A DNA stretch of 64,000 bases from Nocardia speluncae NBRC 108251 (lineage in GTDB: Bacteria > Actinomycetota > Actinomycetes > Mycobacteriales > Mycobacteriaceae), in the NCBI RefSeq assembly GCF_001613245.1, contig NZ_BDBZ01000002.1:372001-436000 (forward strand), given 5' to 3'. The position numbers and the translations under genes were made by a program. The notes below the pieces were generated by a model. It was not told the origin of the DNA and made no database searches. It saw only the letters and a program-made list of their open reading frames with translations. Within the stretch, counting starts at the first letter, position 1. Each line of letters starts with the position of its first letter. Below, one piece after another: positions 17,617 through 26,544 of the stretch.

Positions 17617-18414
17617 TCAGGCGACGGTGAGCACATCGTCGAGCGTCACCAGGGACAGATTACGTTCGCGGATAATGTCCACCAACTGCCCGTAGCAGCG
17701 GGTGACCGGCGCGAAATTGGCGTGCCCGATCACGATTGCCTGCGGATTGAAGTACTTACGCGCGCAATCGACCAAGTATTGCTCGGTGATCAGCCCGGAA
17801 TCCGACAGCGACCCGTACCACATCACCGGCACGGTATAGCCCAGATCGGCGGCGATCCGGTCCACGGTCGCATTGTGCCGCCCGAAAGGCGGCCGATAGT
17901 AGGGCATCCCATCGACACCGAATGTGTTGCGCAGGAACAATTTACATCGAGACAGTTCGTCGGCCACCGCCGATCCGGACAGGGCGGTCAGATCGGCGTG
18001 ATCCCAGGTGTGGTTGGCCAGCTGGATCTGTCCCGATTCCACCAGCGGACGCAGTTGGTCGCGATGCGCCGTCCACGACGGGTAGTAGGCCGTAACGAAA
18101 AAGGTGAACCGCGCCCCGGTGTCTTTCGCGAACTCGATGTACGCACCGACGACCTCCGCGCTCGCACCGTCGTCCACGGTGAGCGCCATACAACTCCCCG
18201 GTCCCGGCAGCGCCGTAATGGTGGCGGGCGCAATGGCCGTCTTCGGACCACCGGGCGGAGGCGCAAGCAAAGCCGGGCGAACCGGCGCCTGCCCAGCCGC
18301 TTGCGGCGCATTCGGGATATCCGCGGCCGCGGGTTCACCCTGCGCCGCACTGCATCCGGTCAGCGCCATCGCCGTCCCCGCAGCCAGCATCGACAACATC
18401 GAACGCCTGTCCAT
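17617..18414 (-). CDS. Lipoprotein polysaccharide deacetylase
   Basis: A secreted NodB-type deacetylase, ~265 residues. A basic/hydrophobic leader MDRRSMLSMLAAGTAMALTG ends in a lipobox Cys at 21, so the enzyme is probably anchored to the outer face of the membrane. A Pro/Ala linker follows. The catalytic domain has TVDDG (D81-D82), the metal-binding HTWDH (H135, H139), YYRPPFGRHNATVD and a late VIGHANF. Members remove N- or O-acetyl groups from cell-wall or storage glycans, and the target is unknown. A GTG 15 nt upstream is an alternative start. It is convergent with the P450, 6 nt apart. Confidence 0.88.
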   Translation of the reverse strand: MDRRSMLSMLAAGTAMALTGCSAAQGEPAAADIPNAPQAAGQAPVRPALLAPPPGGPKTAIAPATITALPGPGSCMALTVDDGASAEVVGAYIEFAKDTGARFTFFVTAYYPSWTAHRDQLRPLVESGQIQLANHTWDHADLTALSGSAVADELSRCKLFLRNTFGVDGMPYYRPPFGRHNATVDRIAADLGYTVPVMWYGSLSDSGLITEQYLVDCARKYFNPQAIVIGHANFAPVTRCYGQLVDIIRERNLSLVTLDDVLTVA

Positions 18415-18608
18415 CGCCACCCCGATCACATCGCATCGCGCTACCGAGAAAAGCTACTGACGTGGTGATATGCGTTCGGCACTCTACCGGCGCAGGCAAT
18501 GAATCCCGCGAATCGCCACGCAGGGAGGCCGTCTGTGCGCGGCCTCTACCGTCGACGACTCGTCGAGCACCATCGCAGGCTCGCAATCGGCAACAGTAGA
18601 GCCGCTCG

Positions 18609-19034
18609 CTACAGGCCGCGAACCAGGATCGTCGACGGCAACAACCGCTGCATATCGTCGGCATCCGAGGTGAACACGGTGACCAGGCCGTGTTGCCGCC
18701 TGGCGACCACCGCCAGGACGGCGTCCATCGCGTATTCGTGCCCGTGCAACCCGGCCTCACCGAGTAACCGCTGAGCTTCACGAGCTTCCGGTTTCCCGAT
18801 ATCCGCGATACGCATCCGGGAGATCACCCAGTTCCATCGCGCGGGAGCTATCGCCCCGTCGTATGCCTCGATCAATGTCATCGGCGAGGTGATGACGTCC
18901 ACCCGACCCTGCCGCGCATTTGCCAGTCGCGCGAGCATGGCACGGTCGCCGCGCACAGCCATGGACAAGGCTTCACAGTCCAGCACGAAGGTCTGCAGAA
19001 CAGTCCGCGACAGGCCGCGCCGAGCAGCGCTCAA
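18609..19034 (-). CDS. PIN-domain toxin (VapC-like)
   Basis: A 141-residue PIN-domain ribonuclease, probably the toxin of a type II module. The acidic cluster is visible: VLDCEALSM (first Asp), SPMTLIEAY (Glu), EYAMDAVLA (Asp) and TSDADDM (Asp). It starts with TTG that overlaps the stop codon of the upstream antitoxin (TTGA), so its translation is coupled. It sits at the edge of the aromatic-degradation locus. Toxicity is assumed from family. Confidence 0.82.
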   Translation of the reverse strand: MSAARRGLSRTVLQTFVLDCEALSMAVRGDRAMLARLANARQGRVDVITSPMTLIEAYDGAIAPARWNWVISRMRIADIGKPEAREAQRLLGEAGLHGHEYAMDAVLAVVARRQHGLVTVFTSDADDMQRLLPSTILVRGL

Positions 19035-19303
19035 GCGACTTGCCCGCGTTCGGAACCGGTGCGCCGACGCATATGTTCGGCGTACAACTCGTCCAGCTCG
19101 GCTTCACTCGCGGCCGCTTCCTCCGCAGTGACGGGACCGTGCTCCTGTTCCAGCCGATCGACGAGTTCGCCGAGCAGATCCCGGTCCCGCTGAGCGCGTA
19201 CCGCCTCGGCGATATAGGCGGACAGCCCACGGGCGTCGATATCGGCGCGGACCTCCTCGAGCAGATCCTCCGGCAGGGTTACCGTGATCTTCTTCGTCGC
19301 CAT
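19031..19303 (-). CDS. Ribbon-helix-helix antitoxin (VapB-like)
   Basis: A 90-residue antitoxin candidate. The N-terminus MATKKITVTLPEDLLEEVRAD is a ribbon-helix-helix strand and helix, and the acidic helical tail (EEAAASEAELDELYAEHMRR) would wrap the toxin. ATG 19303 is chosen for its fit to the RHH fold, and an in-frame ATG at 19315 is possible. It overlaps the PIN gene by 4 nt. Complexes of this type usually repress their own promoter. Confidence 0.82.
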   Translation of the reverse strand: MATKKITVTLPEDLLEEVRADIDARGLSAYIAEAVRAQRDRDLLGELVDRLEQEHGPVTAEEAAASEAELDELYAEHMRRRTGSERGQVA

Positions 19304-19430
19304 ACTCAACACCATACTTAATCCTGAACGGCTCGACAACAAGCCCGGCCCCGGCTGAGAGGTGCACCGTCGCGACAGCCCCACGCCCACACGCACCACC
19401 GACGGTGCCCACCACCCACCACCGACGAAA

Positions 19431-19462
19431 AGGCCACCCCACCGTCGACGGTGAGGTGGCCT
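19431..19462 (-). terminator. Strong hairpin downstream of mhpB-type gene
   Basis: AGGCCACC and ACCGTC pair with GACGGT and GGTGGCCT through a CC/GA internal mismatch, giving a nearly continuous 32-nt hairpin. It lies ~65 nt beyond the stop of the extradiol dioxygenase and before the VapBC promoter, so it probably ends the degradation operon. Confidence 0.65.
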
Positions 19463-19525
19463 GGTCACAACCGCCTCAGCGGCGCAACTACCGCCTGCGG
19501 CGGGCCGCATATTCGTTCCGACGAG

Positions 19526-20479
19526 CTACGAACGTGCCGGTGACAGGGTCGCGGCGGTGACCGCGAACCCGGCGATATATTCCTTGATGGGCCGGTAGAA
19601 CCGGTAGTCCACGGTGTATTCGCCGCAGGCCCGCAGGGCTGAGTAGGCGGCGACCCAGGTCCTGATCTCGTGCGAGGAATGGCCTGCCACCGCATCCATC
19701 TCGCCGGCGTCGTAGGCGTCGAAGCCTTCGACATCGCCAGAGCAGCACAGGTCGAGGAAGGCCCGGTCCCATTCGGGGTTCAGATCCTGGATATCGGCCC
19801 GGCCGGCCGCGAATTCCTGTGCGGTCCGGATGGTGTTGGCCTCCCGGGCAGCCCGCGCCTCGGGGGTAGGGTTGCGGCCGGCGGTGAGCAGGCGGCGTTG
19901 AGCGTCGGTGGCGGTCGCGATCTGCGGTACGGGCGGGTCGTGGGATAGACCTCCGGAGCCGATGAACAGCACCTTCTTGTCGGTGGCGCGGAAGTATTCG
20001 CCGACCGCCGCGCCGAACCGGCGGACCCGCGACATCTTCACGAACGGGCGGGCAACGGAATTCACGAAGACCGGCACCACCGGTTTGGCCGCTACATCGC
20101 CCTGATAGAGAATTTCCATCGGCTGGACCGCGCCGTGGTCCACCACCATCTGCCGTGAGATCGCCACATCGAGATCGCGCTCGTGGACGAATTCGGCCAG
20201 TTCCTCCGCGATACCCGCCGGGACGGTGAGCTCACCGGCGAAGGAACCGTAGTCGCCGGCGCCGCGGGCGGTGAAACCGATGCAGAACGGCGGCATGAGG
20301 TCGTAGAAGAACCCGTTGTAGTGGTCCGGTCCGAAGTTGACGACGATATCGGGGTCGAAATCGGCGACGAAGGCACGGGCGTGGGCGAAGGCCGCTTCCA
20401 CCGCCGCTTCGGTTTCGGCGGGCGGATGGGTGTGGTGCAGCAGCGGACTGTGGGACATACAGACGAGCGCCTGCGGCAT
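19526..20479 (-). CDS. MhpB-type extradiol dioxygenase (class III)
   Basis: A 317-residue ring-cleavage dioxygenase of the LigB superfamily, closest in pattern to 3-(2,3-dihydroxyphenyl)propionate 1,2-dioxygenase MhpB (about 314 residues). It opens LVCMSHSPLLHHTHP (metal His) and has VNFGPDHYNGFFYDLMP, VVDHGAVQP and FIGSGGLSHDPPVP, all in family order. It cleaves a catechol ring meta to a hydroxyl using Fe(II), giving the substrate for the next-door MhpC-type hydrolase, whose gene lies 30 nt upstream. The exact substrate is uncertain, though carboxyethyl- or carboxyvinyl-catechols are plausible. Confidence 0.87.
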   Translation of the reverse strand: MPQALVCMSHSPLLHHTHPPAETEAAVEAAFAHARAFVADFDPDIVVNFGPDHYNGFFYDLMPPFCIGFTARGAGDYGSFAGELTVPAGIAEELAEFVHERDLDVAISRQMVVDHGAVQPMEILYQGDVAAKPVVPVFVNSVARPFVKMSRVRRFGAAVGEYFRATDKKVLFIGSGGLSHDPPVPQIATATDAQRRLLTAGRNPTPEARAAREANTIRTAQEFAAGRADIQDLNPEWDRAFLDLCCSGDVEGFDAYDAGEMDAVAGHSSHEIRTWVAAYSALRACGEYTVDYRFYRPIKEYIAGFAVTAATLSPARS

Positions 20480-20509
20480 GACGGTATTCCTTTCCCGGCG
20501 GCCTCGCCG

Positions 20510-21373
20510 TTATCGCCCGGCGCCGTGCGAGGTCAGGAACCGGGTGACGACGGCGTTGAAGTCCTCCGCGCGCTCGACCTGCGACCAGTGCCCGCAGCGG
20601 CTGAAGATATGGGCGTCCGCCTCCGGGATCACGGTGAGTAGATCCCAGGTGCGCGAGACCGGGATGACGACATCCTGGACACCGTGGACGAGCAGCACCG
20701 GGACGGCCAGCTGGGCAAGTACGCCGAAATCCAGAGGTAGTTCGTGCCGGTCGCGGTCGCGAGCGGCCACGACCTGGGCGAGCCGGTCGGAGGCGGTGTC
20801 GTTGAGTGCGGACCGGTAGCGCAGGGTCACCAATTCGTCGGTGACCAATGATTTGTCGAAGACGAACTTTTCGAGCGTGTTACGGATACCCGCCTCGGTG
20901 AGCGTGGGCTTGGCATGCTGGGCGAGCGCACCCGTCAGCTGGGCGCCACCGGTACCCATGGAGACGATGCCGAGCAGCCGGTCGGGGAAATCGATCGCGA
21001 ACTGCAACGCCACCCAGCCGCCGAGCGAGTTCCCGACGATCCACGTTTTCTCGATCCCGAGGGCGTCGAGGACTCGCACGGCATGCCGGACCCATTCCCG
21101 GATGCCGTAGGCAGTTCCGTCGGCGACGACGGTCTGGCCGTAGCCGAGGGAGTCGATCGCGACACAGCGGCCCACCTTGCTCAGTTCGGGAAGGTTGAGC
21201 CACCAGTTCGCGGCGGCGGTCACGCCTGTACCGGAGCCGTGCAGGAACAGGACCGGTGCGCCTTCTCCCAGCTCGTGATAATGCGTGAGCTCACCGGGGG
21301 CGGTTTCGATCCACCGGTCGTCGAGGCCGAAGAACGGGTCGGTGCGGTAGTCCGGGATTCGGGTATCGGACAT
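20510..21373 (-). CDS. MhpC-type meta-cleavage product hydrolase
   Basis: A 287-residue alpha/beta hydrolase that would split the C-C bond of the ring-fission product. The oxyanion stretch LFLHGSGTG, the nucleophile Ser116 in VGNSLGGWV, the Asp in LVHGVQDVVIP and the His in FSRCGHWSQVE form the triad, with the WWLNLP loop typical of MhpC/BphD enzymes. It lies between the transporter and the ring-cleavage gene in one minus-strand operon with spacers of 30-40 nt. Confidence 0.88.
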   Translation of the reverse strand: MSDTRIPDYRTDPFFGLDDRWIETAPGELTHYHELGEGAPVLFLHGSGTGVTAAANWWLNLPELSKVGRCVAIDSLGYGQTVVADGTAYGIREWVRHAVRVLDALGIEKTWIVGNSLGGWVALQFAIDFPDRLLGIVSMGTGGAQLTGALAQHAKPTLTEAGIRNTLEKFVFDKSLVTDELVTLRYRSALNDTASDRLAQVVAARDRDRHELPLDFGVLAQLAVPVLLVHGVQDVVIPVSRTWDLLTVIPEADAHIFSRCGHWSQVERAEDFNAVVTRFLTSHGAGR

Positions 21374-21412
21374 CGGAGATTCCTATCGTTGGTCTATACG
21401 AGCGGCGCGCGG

Positions 21413-22780
21413 TCAGCGGGTCGCGGGCTCCGCGTTGTCATCCAGGTCGCGGTCCTTGGTTTCGCGGCCGAACGACACCGCCACGATCGTGACCACGGCG
21501 GCACCGATGAGGTACAGCCCGACCATCGAGAACTGCTGCCAGCCGGAATCCGCGACATTGTTGCGGCCGAGGTCCCAGAGCGAGGCGGCGATGAACGGGG
21601 TGAAACCGCCGACGGTGGCGCCCAGCTGGTAGGCAAGGCCCGCACCCGTATAGCGGGCGTCGGTACCGAACATTTCCGAGACATAGGCCGCCAGCGGGCC
21701 GTACATCGAGGCCTGGAGCAGCGAATTTCCCAGGATGAACCCGGCGAGCACCAGTGCGACGCTGCCGCTGCCGAGCAGCATGAGCAGCGGGTAGGTCAGC
21801 ACGATCGACACCACGCCCCCGGCGATCAGCACGGACCGGCGGCCCAGGCGGTCGGACAGGTGCGCGAAATAGCCGATGGTGAAGATATGGACGAGGGCAG
21901 CGGCGGATTTGCACAGCAGTACCGCGGTGGCACTCACGCCGGTTCCGGTCGCCATGGAAATGGCGAAGGTGGCCATGAAGGTCTGAAAGGCCAGCGCCCC
22001 GACCGCAGCGGTGGCGGCCAGCAGAAGCGGTTTGCGGAATTTCCGCAGGACGGTGAACAGTGCGATTTCCCGGTCGGCCTTCTTCTCCGCGGCGCGTTTC
22101 TGCGCTTCCAGGAACAGCGGAGATTCGGAGACCTTCAGGCGGATGAACAACCCCACCACCACGAGCAGCGCCGAGAGCAGGAACGGGATACGCCAGCCCC
22201 ACGACAGGAACTGCTCGCGCGGCAGCGTGGTGAACGCCGCGAAGACCAGCGTTGCCATCAGCGCGCCGGCGGGCCCGCCCATATTCGCGAACGAGGCCGA
22301 GAAGCCGCGCTTCTTCGCCGGTGAATGTTCCAAGGCCATCAGCGCCGCGCCGCCCCATTCACCGCCGACGGCAAGGCCCTGCACGATACGCAGGACGACC
22401 AGCAGGATCGGGGCCGCGGCGCCGATCTGGGCGCTGGTCGGCAGGAGACCGATCAGGCAGGAGGCCACGCCCATCATCACCATCGTGGTGACGAGGGTGG
22501 CTTTGCGGCCGATGCGGTCGCCGAGGTGACCGAAGATGATCCCGCCCAGCGGCCGGGCGAGGTAGCCGACCGCGAAGGTCGCGAATGAAGCGGCCAGGGC
22601 GACGGCTTCGCCCTGGTTGCTGAAGAACAGGGGGCCGAATACGAGACTGGCGGCGGTGCCGTACAGCAGGAAGTCGTAATACTCGATGGCCGAGCCGAGA
22701 AAACTGGAACTGAGTACGCGCCGGTACTCACGTTCCCGCGCCTTCTCGTCGGGCACGGCCGGATCGCTTTTTACGGTCAT
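21413..22780 (-). CDS. MHS-family aromatic acid/dicarboxylate transporter
   Basis: A 455-residue major facilitator of the metabolite:H+ symporter group. It has twelve membrane helices, the early IEYYDFLLYGTAASLVF signature, GHLGDRIGRKATLV after helix 2, VGGEWGGAALMALEHSP and the long central loop. MHS members import shikimate, proline betaine or aromatic acids. It is the first gene of the operon with the hydrolase and the ring-cleavage enzyme, so uptake of the pathway's aromatic acid is the natural reading. It is divergent from the LysR regulator. Confidence 0.87.
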   Translation of the reverse strand: MTVKSDPAVPDEKAREREYRRVLSSSFLGSAIEYYDFLLYGTAASLVFGPLFFSNQGEAVALAASFATFAVGYLARPLGGIIFGHLGDRIGRKATLVTTMVMMGVASCLIGLLPTSAQIGAAAPILLVVLRIVQGLAVGGEWGGAALMALEHSPAKKRGFSASFANMGGPAGALMATLVFAAFTTLPREQFLSWGWRIPFLLSALLVVVGLFIRLKVSESPLFLEAQKRAAEKKADREIALFTVLRKFRKPLLLAATAAVGALAFQTFMATFAISMATGTGVSATAVLLCKSAAALVHIFTIGYFAHLSDRLGRRSVLIAGGVVSIVLTYPLLMLLGSGSVALVLAGFILGNSLLQASMYGPLAAYVSEMFGTDARYTGAGLAYQLGATVGGFTPFIAASLWDLGRNNVADSGWQQFSMVGLYLIGAAVVTIVAVSFGRETKDRDLDDNAEPATR

Positions 22781-23072
22781 AGTTCTAATCCATCTTCATT
22801 GATGCAAGACAGGGCATACGGACGGAATTGTCCCCGGTTATTTCCGAGCTACCCCGATGGTTATACATTTCCCGAATCGTCTAATTCGAATAGTTGACAC
22901 CGGTCTATTGTTTCATTACCGCATTTCCATCACGTATTCGGTGTCCCCGTCGTCCGCGCCGGTAATTTGCCGGACCCACATGTTTCCCAATACCCTTGGG
23001 AAGCGGCATCGGCGCCCACCACCGGCCACGACCACTTTCGCCGGTGCAATACGCGCCGCAGGAGGAGAGCGC
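22781..23072. promoter_or_regulatory. Divergent control region of transporter operon and LysR gene
   Basis: A 292-nt spacer, markedly AT-richer than its surroundings. It holds CGAAT-N6-ATTCG (22873-22888), whose second arm runs into ATTCGAAT, followed by TTGACA at 22894. Sites of the LysR type (T-N11-A dyads) are expected here. The exact binding site is not certain. Confidence 0.5.
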
Positions 23073-24071
23073 ATGTACGGGAAAGGCTTCGGTGCCGACC
23101 GCCGGGATATCGACTCCAAATTGCTGAGAACCTTCGTCGAAGTGGCCCGGGAATCCAGTTTCACCCGGGCCGCGGGGCATCTCGATGTCACCCAGCAAAC
23201 GGTCAGTAGCCATATCAAAAGCCTCGAAAGCATCCTGGGCACAAGCCTGTTCGAACGCCACAGCGGCGGCGTGAGCCCGACGCCGGCCGGTAACGAGATC
23301 CGCGCCTACGCGGAACAGGTTCTGCTGGCCGTGGAAGCCCTGTTCGAGCGGGCGTCCGGAAACGACCGGCCCATCCGGCTCGCCGAGATCCGCAACCGCA
23401 AGATGATGCAGGAGATCTGGCGTGAACACCGCCGGCATCATCCCGAGCACCGGGCAAGTTTCATGGACCTCACCGGCGACGAGCAGGTCACCGCGCTCAT
23501 GAGCGGCCATATCGACGTCGCGATGCATACCGCGACCCGGGTGGAACCGAATCTCAGCCAGGCACTGCTGCGGCTGGACCCGGTCAAACTGTTCCATATC
23601 CGCGATCTCGACGATCCCGCCCTCATCGGGCGCCGGGTCGGATACACCGCGGTGGGCGCGCGGTTCTCCAGCTGGCAGCGGTTCTGCATGCATCTGGCCC
23701 CGGAATTCCGGGCAACCCTCGAGCTGGTCCCGCACGACATCACCATGCTGGAAGCCATCGGCCAGCAGATGATCCAGGGCGATGTCCCGCCGGTGCTCGT
23801 TCTGGAGGGTATGCAGGAATACGCCGAAACCGACCATTTCTACTTCCGCTACCTCACCGATATCCAGCCCTACTACCCGTGGGCGATCTCGATCCGCCGC
23901 GACGAACGACGACCCGAAGTGCGGGCCTTCTTCGACAGCGCTCTCGAATTCCGTTCGGCCCGCGGCTGGCTGGCTCCGATTCGCCCGGAGGTGCCGCAGT
24001 GGCTGCCGCCGGATCTCGTCGAGGACGCCGCGGCATATTTCGATCCCGCCACCGGATTCATCGTGGTATGA
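23073..24071 (+). CDS. LysR-family regulator of aromatic degradation
   Basis: A 332-residue LysR protein. The N-terminal winged helix reads DSKLLRTFVEVARESSFTRAAGHLDVTQQTVSSHIKSLESILGTSLFERHSGGVSPTPAG. The C-terminal part is a periplasmic-binding-like effector domain, somewhat divergent. ATG 23073 is chosen because GGAGGAGAGC lies just upstream. It sits between two minus-strand gene groups and faces the transporter, so it probably activates the transporter-hydrolase-dioxygenase operon and perhaps the Rieske operon. The coinducer is presumably a pathway aromatic acid. Confidence 0.9.
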   Translation: MYGKGFGADRRDIDSKLLRTFVEVARESSFTRAAGHLDVTQQTVSSHIKSLESILGTSLFERHSGGVSPTPAGNEIRAYAEQVLLAVEALFERASGNDRPIRLAEIRNRKMMQEIWREHRRHHPEHRASFMDLTGDEQVTALMSGHIDVAMHTATRVEPNLSQALLRLDPVKLFHIRDLDDPALIGRRVGYTAVGARFSSWQRFCMHLAPEFRATLELVPHDITMLEAIGQQMIQGDVPPVLVLEGMQEYAETDHFYFRYLTDIQPYYPWAISIRRDERRPEVRAFFDSALEFRSARGWLAPIRPEVPQWLPPDLVEDAAAYFDPATGFIVV

Positions 24072-24079
24072 CACGGCCG

Positions 24080-25249
24080 TCATACGACTTCCTCCCGGCA
24101 TTCCGCGAGGGACGCTCCCCGTCCGACCAGTCGGCGCATCCGGCCGAGATTCTTCGGCTGATCGATCAGCAGGGCACCGGTGATCCGGTCCGGGTTTCCG
24201 AATGTCCCCACACAGCTCATCGAGTCGAGCGCACCGTGCAGCACCTGGAAGGGAGCGGTGGTGTCGATTTCGCCGAGAACCTGGAATTTGTGGTGGTACT
24301 GGTCGGACCAGAAGTAATCGGGCACGCTGACCGGCCGAGCGGTTCCGGCCTTGCCGGCGATACCGGCAGCGACCGTCTTGGCCTGCGCAACAGCTTTCGC
24401 CCAGTGCCCTTGGGCGCCCCGGACGACATCGCCCGCCGCCCACACCCGGGCACCGGCGCAGCCGCGCTCGTCGACTGCTACACCACGGGGGTCGTGCAGC
24501 TCGCTGCCGGCCAGCCAATCGACCTGCGGGACGGCACCCACCGCGACCAGCACGGCCTCGGTAACGATCACCGTCCCGTCGCCGAGCCGGACACCTTCCA
24601 CAGCGTCGCGGCCGACGAGTTCCGTCACCTCGATGACCGGCCGGATATCGACCCCTTGCGCGGCGTGCAGATCGCGTACGGCGTGCCCCACCTCCAGGCC
24701 GAGGACTCCGGCGAGCGGTAGCGGTTCCCGCAGGAGCATTGTGACTTCCACGCCCATCGACCGGGCCGATGCGGCCACTTCGGTACCGATGAACCCACCA
24801 CCGACCACGACCAGCGACCGTGCGCCGCTCAGGGTTTCGCGCAGCGTGCGGGCGTCGGCGAGAGTGCGGAGTTCGTGCACGCCCCGCATCGGCCGGTACC
24901 AGGCCGGGCGGCGGCAGCGCGCGCCTGTGGCGATGACGAGATCGTCGAACGGCACCGATTCACGACCGGCGAGGTCGAGCGTCCGGCGTTCGAGGTCGAC
25001 CCTGCGCACCCGGGTATCGATCCGGAGATCGATATCGTGACCACTGATCTCGTCGCCTGTGCACAGCGCGAGCGAATCCTCGGTGTCCTCTCCCGACAGC
25101 ACCCCCTTGGACAGCGGCGGCCGGTCGTAGGGCAGCGCCGGTTCGTCGCCGATCAGTGTGATGGGACCGTCGTAACCTTCGGCGCGCAGGTCGAATGCGG
25201 TACGCAGCCCGGCGAGCGACGCACCGGCCACGACAACACCGGCCGGCAT
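24080..25249 (-). CDS. Ferredoxin reductase (dioxygenase electron transfer)
   Basis: A 389-residue FAD/NADH-dependent reductase of the HcaD/BphA4/ThcD type. The FAD motif is near the N-terminus (VVVAGASLAGLRTAFDLR), with YDRPPLSKGVLSG, the NAD motif VVVGGGFIGTEVAA, and the second FAD motif VWAAGDV. Its gene follows the ferredoxin with a one-base gap, and together they carry electrons from NADH to the Rieske dioxygenase. It is convergent with the LysR gene, 8 nt apart. Confidence 0.92.
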   Translation of the reverse strand: MPAGVVVAGASLAGLRTAFDLRAEGYDGPITLIGDEPALPYDRPPLSKGVLSGEDTEDSLALCTGDEISGHDIDLRIDTRVRRVDLERRTLDLAGRESVPFDDLVIATGARCRRPAWYRPMRGVHELRTLADARTLRETLSGARSLVVVGGGFIGTEVAASARSMGVEVTMLLREPLPLAGVLGLEVGHAVRDLHAAQGVDIRPVIEVTELVGRDAVEGVRLGDGTVIVTEAVLVAVGAVPQVDWLAGSELHDPRGVAVDERGCAGARVWAAGDVVRGAQGHWAKAVAQAKTVAAGIAGKAGTARPVSVPDYFWSDQYHHKFQVLGEIDTTAPFQVLHGALDSMSCVGTFGNPDRITGALLIDQPKNLGRMRRLVGRGASLAECREEVV

Positions 25250-25250
25250 G

Positions 25251-25445
25251 TCACACCCCCGCCGTCAGTTTGATGGCCAGTGCGGGGCAGGCGTCCGCGG
25301 CGTCGCGGATCTCGGCGCCGGGAACCTGCGCGGCGGTCGGCAGCACGACTGCCTTCCCCTCGTCGTCCAGGTCGAAGACGTCGGGCGCGAGGATTGTGCA
25401 GATGGCATGACCGGCGCATTTCGGGCGGTTGATTTCGATTTCCAT
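25251..25445 (-). CDS. [3Fe-4S] ferredoxin
   Basis: A 64-residue single-cluster ferredoxin of the kind paired with actinobacterial P450s and oxygenases. The cluster ligands are C10, C16 and C53 in CAGHAIC and ACPALAI; a His takes the place of the second Cys, which is characteristic of [3Fe-4S] forms. It transfers electrons from the reductase encoded directly downstream to the Rieske oxygenase. Small, acidic and cytoplasmic. Confidence 0.92.
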   Translation of the reverse strand: MEIEINRPKCAGHAICTILAPDVFDLDDEGKAVVLPTAAQVPGAEIRDAADACPALAIKLTAGV

Positions 25446-25458
25446 AGTTGCTCCCGTT

Positions 25459-26544
25459 TCAGTTCACGGTCACCGCGGCGTGCAGCGCGGCCGGATCGCG
25501 GCCTTCGCCGAGGGCATCGCCGAAGGCCCGGTCGAGTTCGCCGAGGCCGTAGGTGCGTTCGCACAGGCGGGCCGGCCGGGGATCCGCGGCGAGCCAGGCG
25601 AAGGCCGCGGGAACGGCCCAGCTGGACCGGCCCCAGAGTCCGCGGACCGTCAGTTCCTTCTGGACGACGAGGTCGGTATCGACCAGCGGTTGCGCGGCGC
25701 CTCGTTTCATCCCGCCCCACAGCACACGGCCGCGCGGGGCGGCGAGGCGAATACCCGCCTCCACCGGCTGCGCGCTGCGCGGTGTCATATCCAGGACGAC
25801 ATCCGGGTTCCCGCCCAGCGCCGCGAGCACGCCGCGTTCGACGTCCTCGGTCCCGGCCGTCACGGTGTGGCAACCGAGTTCGCGGGCCAGGGCGAGCCGG
25901 CCGCTGTCCTGTCCGGTCCCGACGACCACCACTTCGGCGGCGCCGAGGCGCTGGGCCGCCAGGGCGGAGGCCAGTCCGTGCTGCCCTGGCCCGAATACCG
26001 CGACCCGCTCTCCTGGACGCACGTCCGCGGCGTCCCTCATCCACGCCAGGCCGTTGGAGAGCGGAATGTAGAGCGTCGCGAGCTCATCGGACACGCTGTC
26101 GGGCACCGGATGCAGCTGGGTGCGGGGATGCAGGTACATGTATTGCGCGAATCCGCCCCACAGGCTCGGCGCGGTACCCACGGAGGTGTACCCGTACCTG
26201 ATGCCGGAGCGCGCGCACAGCCGCTGGTCGCCGGAACGGCACAGCGGGCAGGACATACAGGGAATGGCTTCCTCGACGGCGACCCGGTCGCCCGCACCCA
26301 CGCCCCACAGTTGCGCCGCCGCGGAACCGATTTCGGCGATCCGGCCGACGACCTCGTGGCCGAGGATCACCGGTCCGCCGTGTTTCTTCTCGCCGAGATA
26401 GCTGGCGAGGTCGCTACCGCACAGCCCGGTCGCCGCAACCTCCAGCAGTGCGTCGTGCTCGCTCAGCTCCGGGCGGGCGAACTGCTGCGTCTCCAGAGTC
26501 CGGGGGGCGGTGAGTACACGGGCCGAGATATCAGCGGCGGGCAT
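25459..26544 (-). CDS. Zinc-dependent MDR alcohol dehydrogenase
   Basis: A 361-residue medium-chain dehydrogenase. Catalytic zinc ligands are in GLCGSDLAS and GHEVVGRI; the structural zinc Cys set is CMSCPLCRSGDQRLC; the NAD fold has VAVFGPGQHGLASALAA. In ring-hydroxylating operons the cis-dihydrodiol is usually oxidised by an SDR. Here no SDR is present and this MDR enzyme sits in that position, so it may serve as the dihydrodiol dehydrogenase or act on a side chain. It overlaps the small gene upstream by 14 nt. Confidence 0.88.
   Translation of the reverse strand: MPAADISARVLTAPRTLETQQFARPELSEHDALLEVAATGLCGSDLASYLGEKKHGGPVILGHEVVGRIAEIGSAAAQLWGVGAGDRVAVEEAIPCMSCPLCRSGDQRLCARSGIRYGYTSVGTAPSLWGGFAQYMYLHPRTQLHPVPDSVSDELATLYIPLSNGLAWMRDAADVRPGERVAVFGPGQHGLASALAAQRLGAAEVVVVGTGQDSGRLALARELGCHTVTAGTEDVERGVLAALGGNPDVVLDMTPRSAQPVEAGIRLAAPRGRVLWGGMKRGAAQPLVDTDLVVQKELTVRGLWGRSSWAVPAAFAWLAADPRPARLCERTYGLGELDRAFGDALGEGRDPAALHAAVTVN

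Noticed and set aside
22905..24518. Long open frame on the minus strand across the LysR gene
   Set aside because: It runs antisense through a clear LysR gene and into the reductase gene in the wrong frame. The translation is Arg/Gly-rich without domain features.
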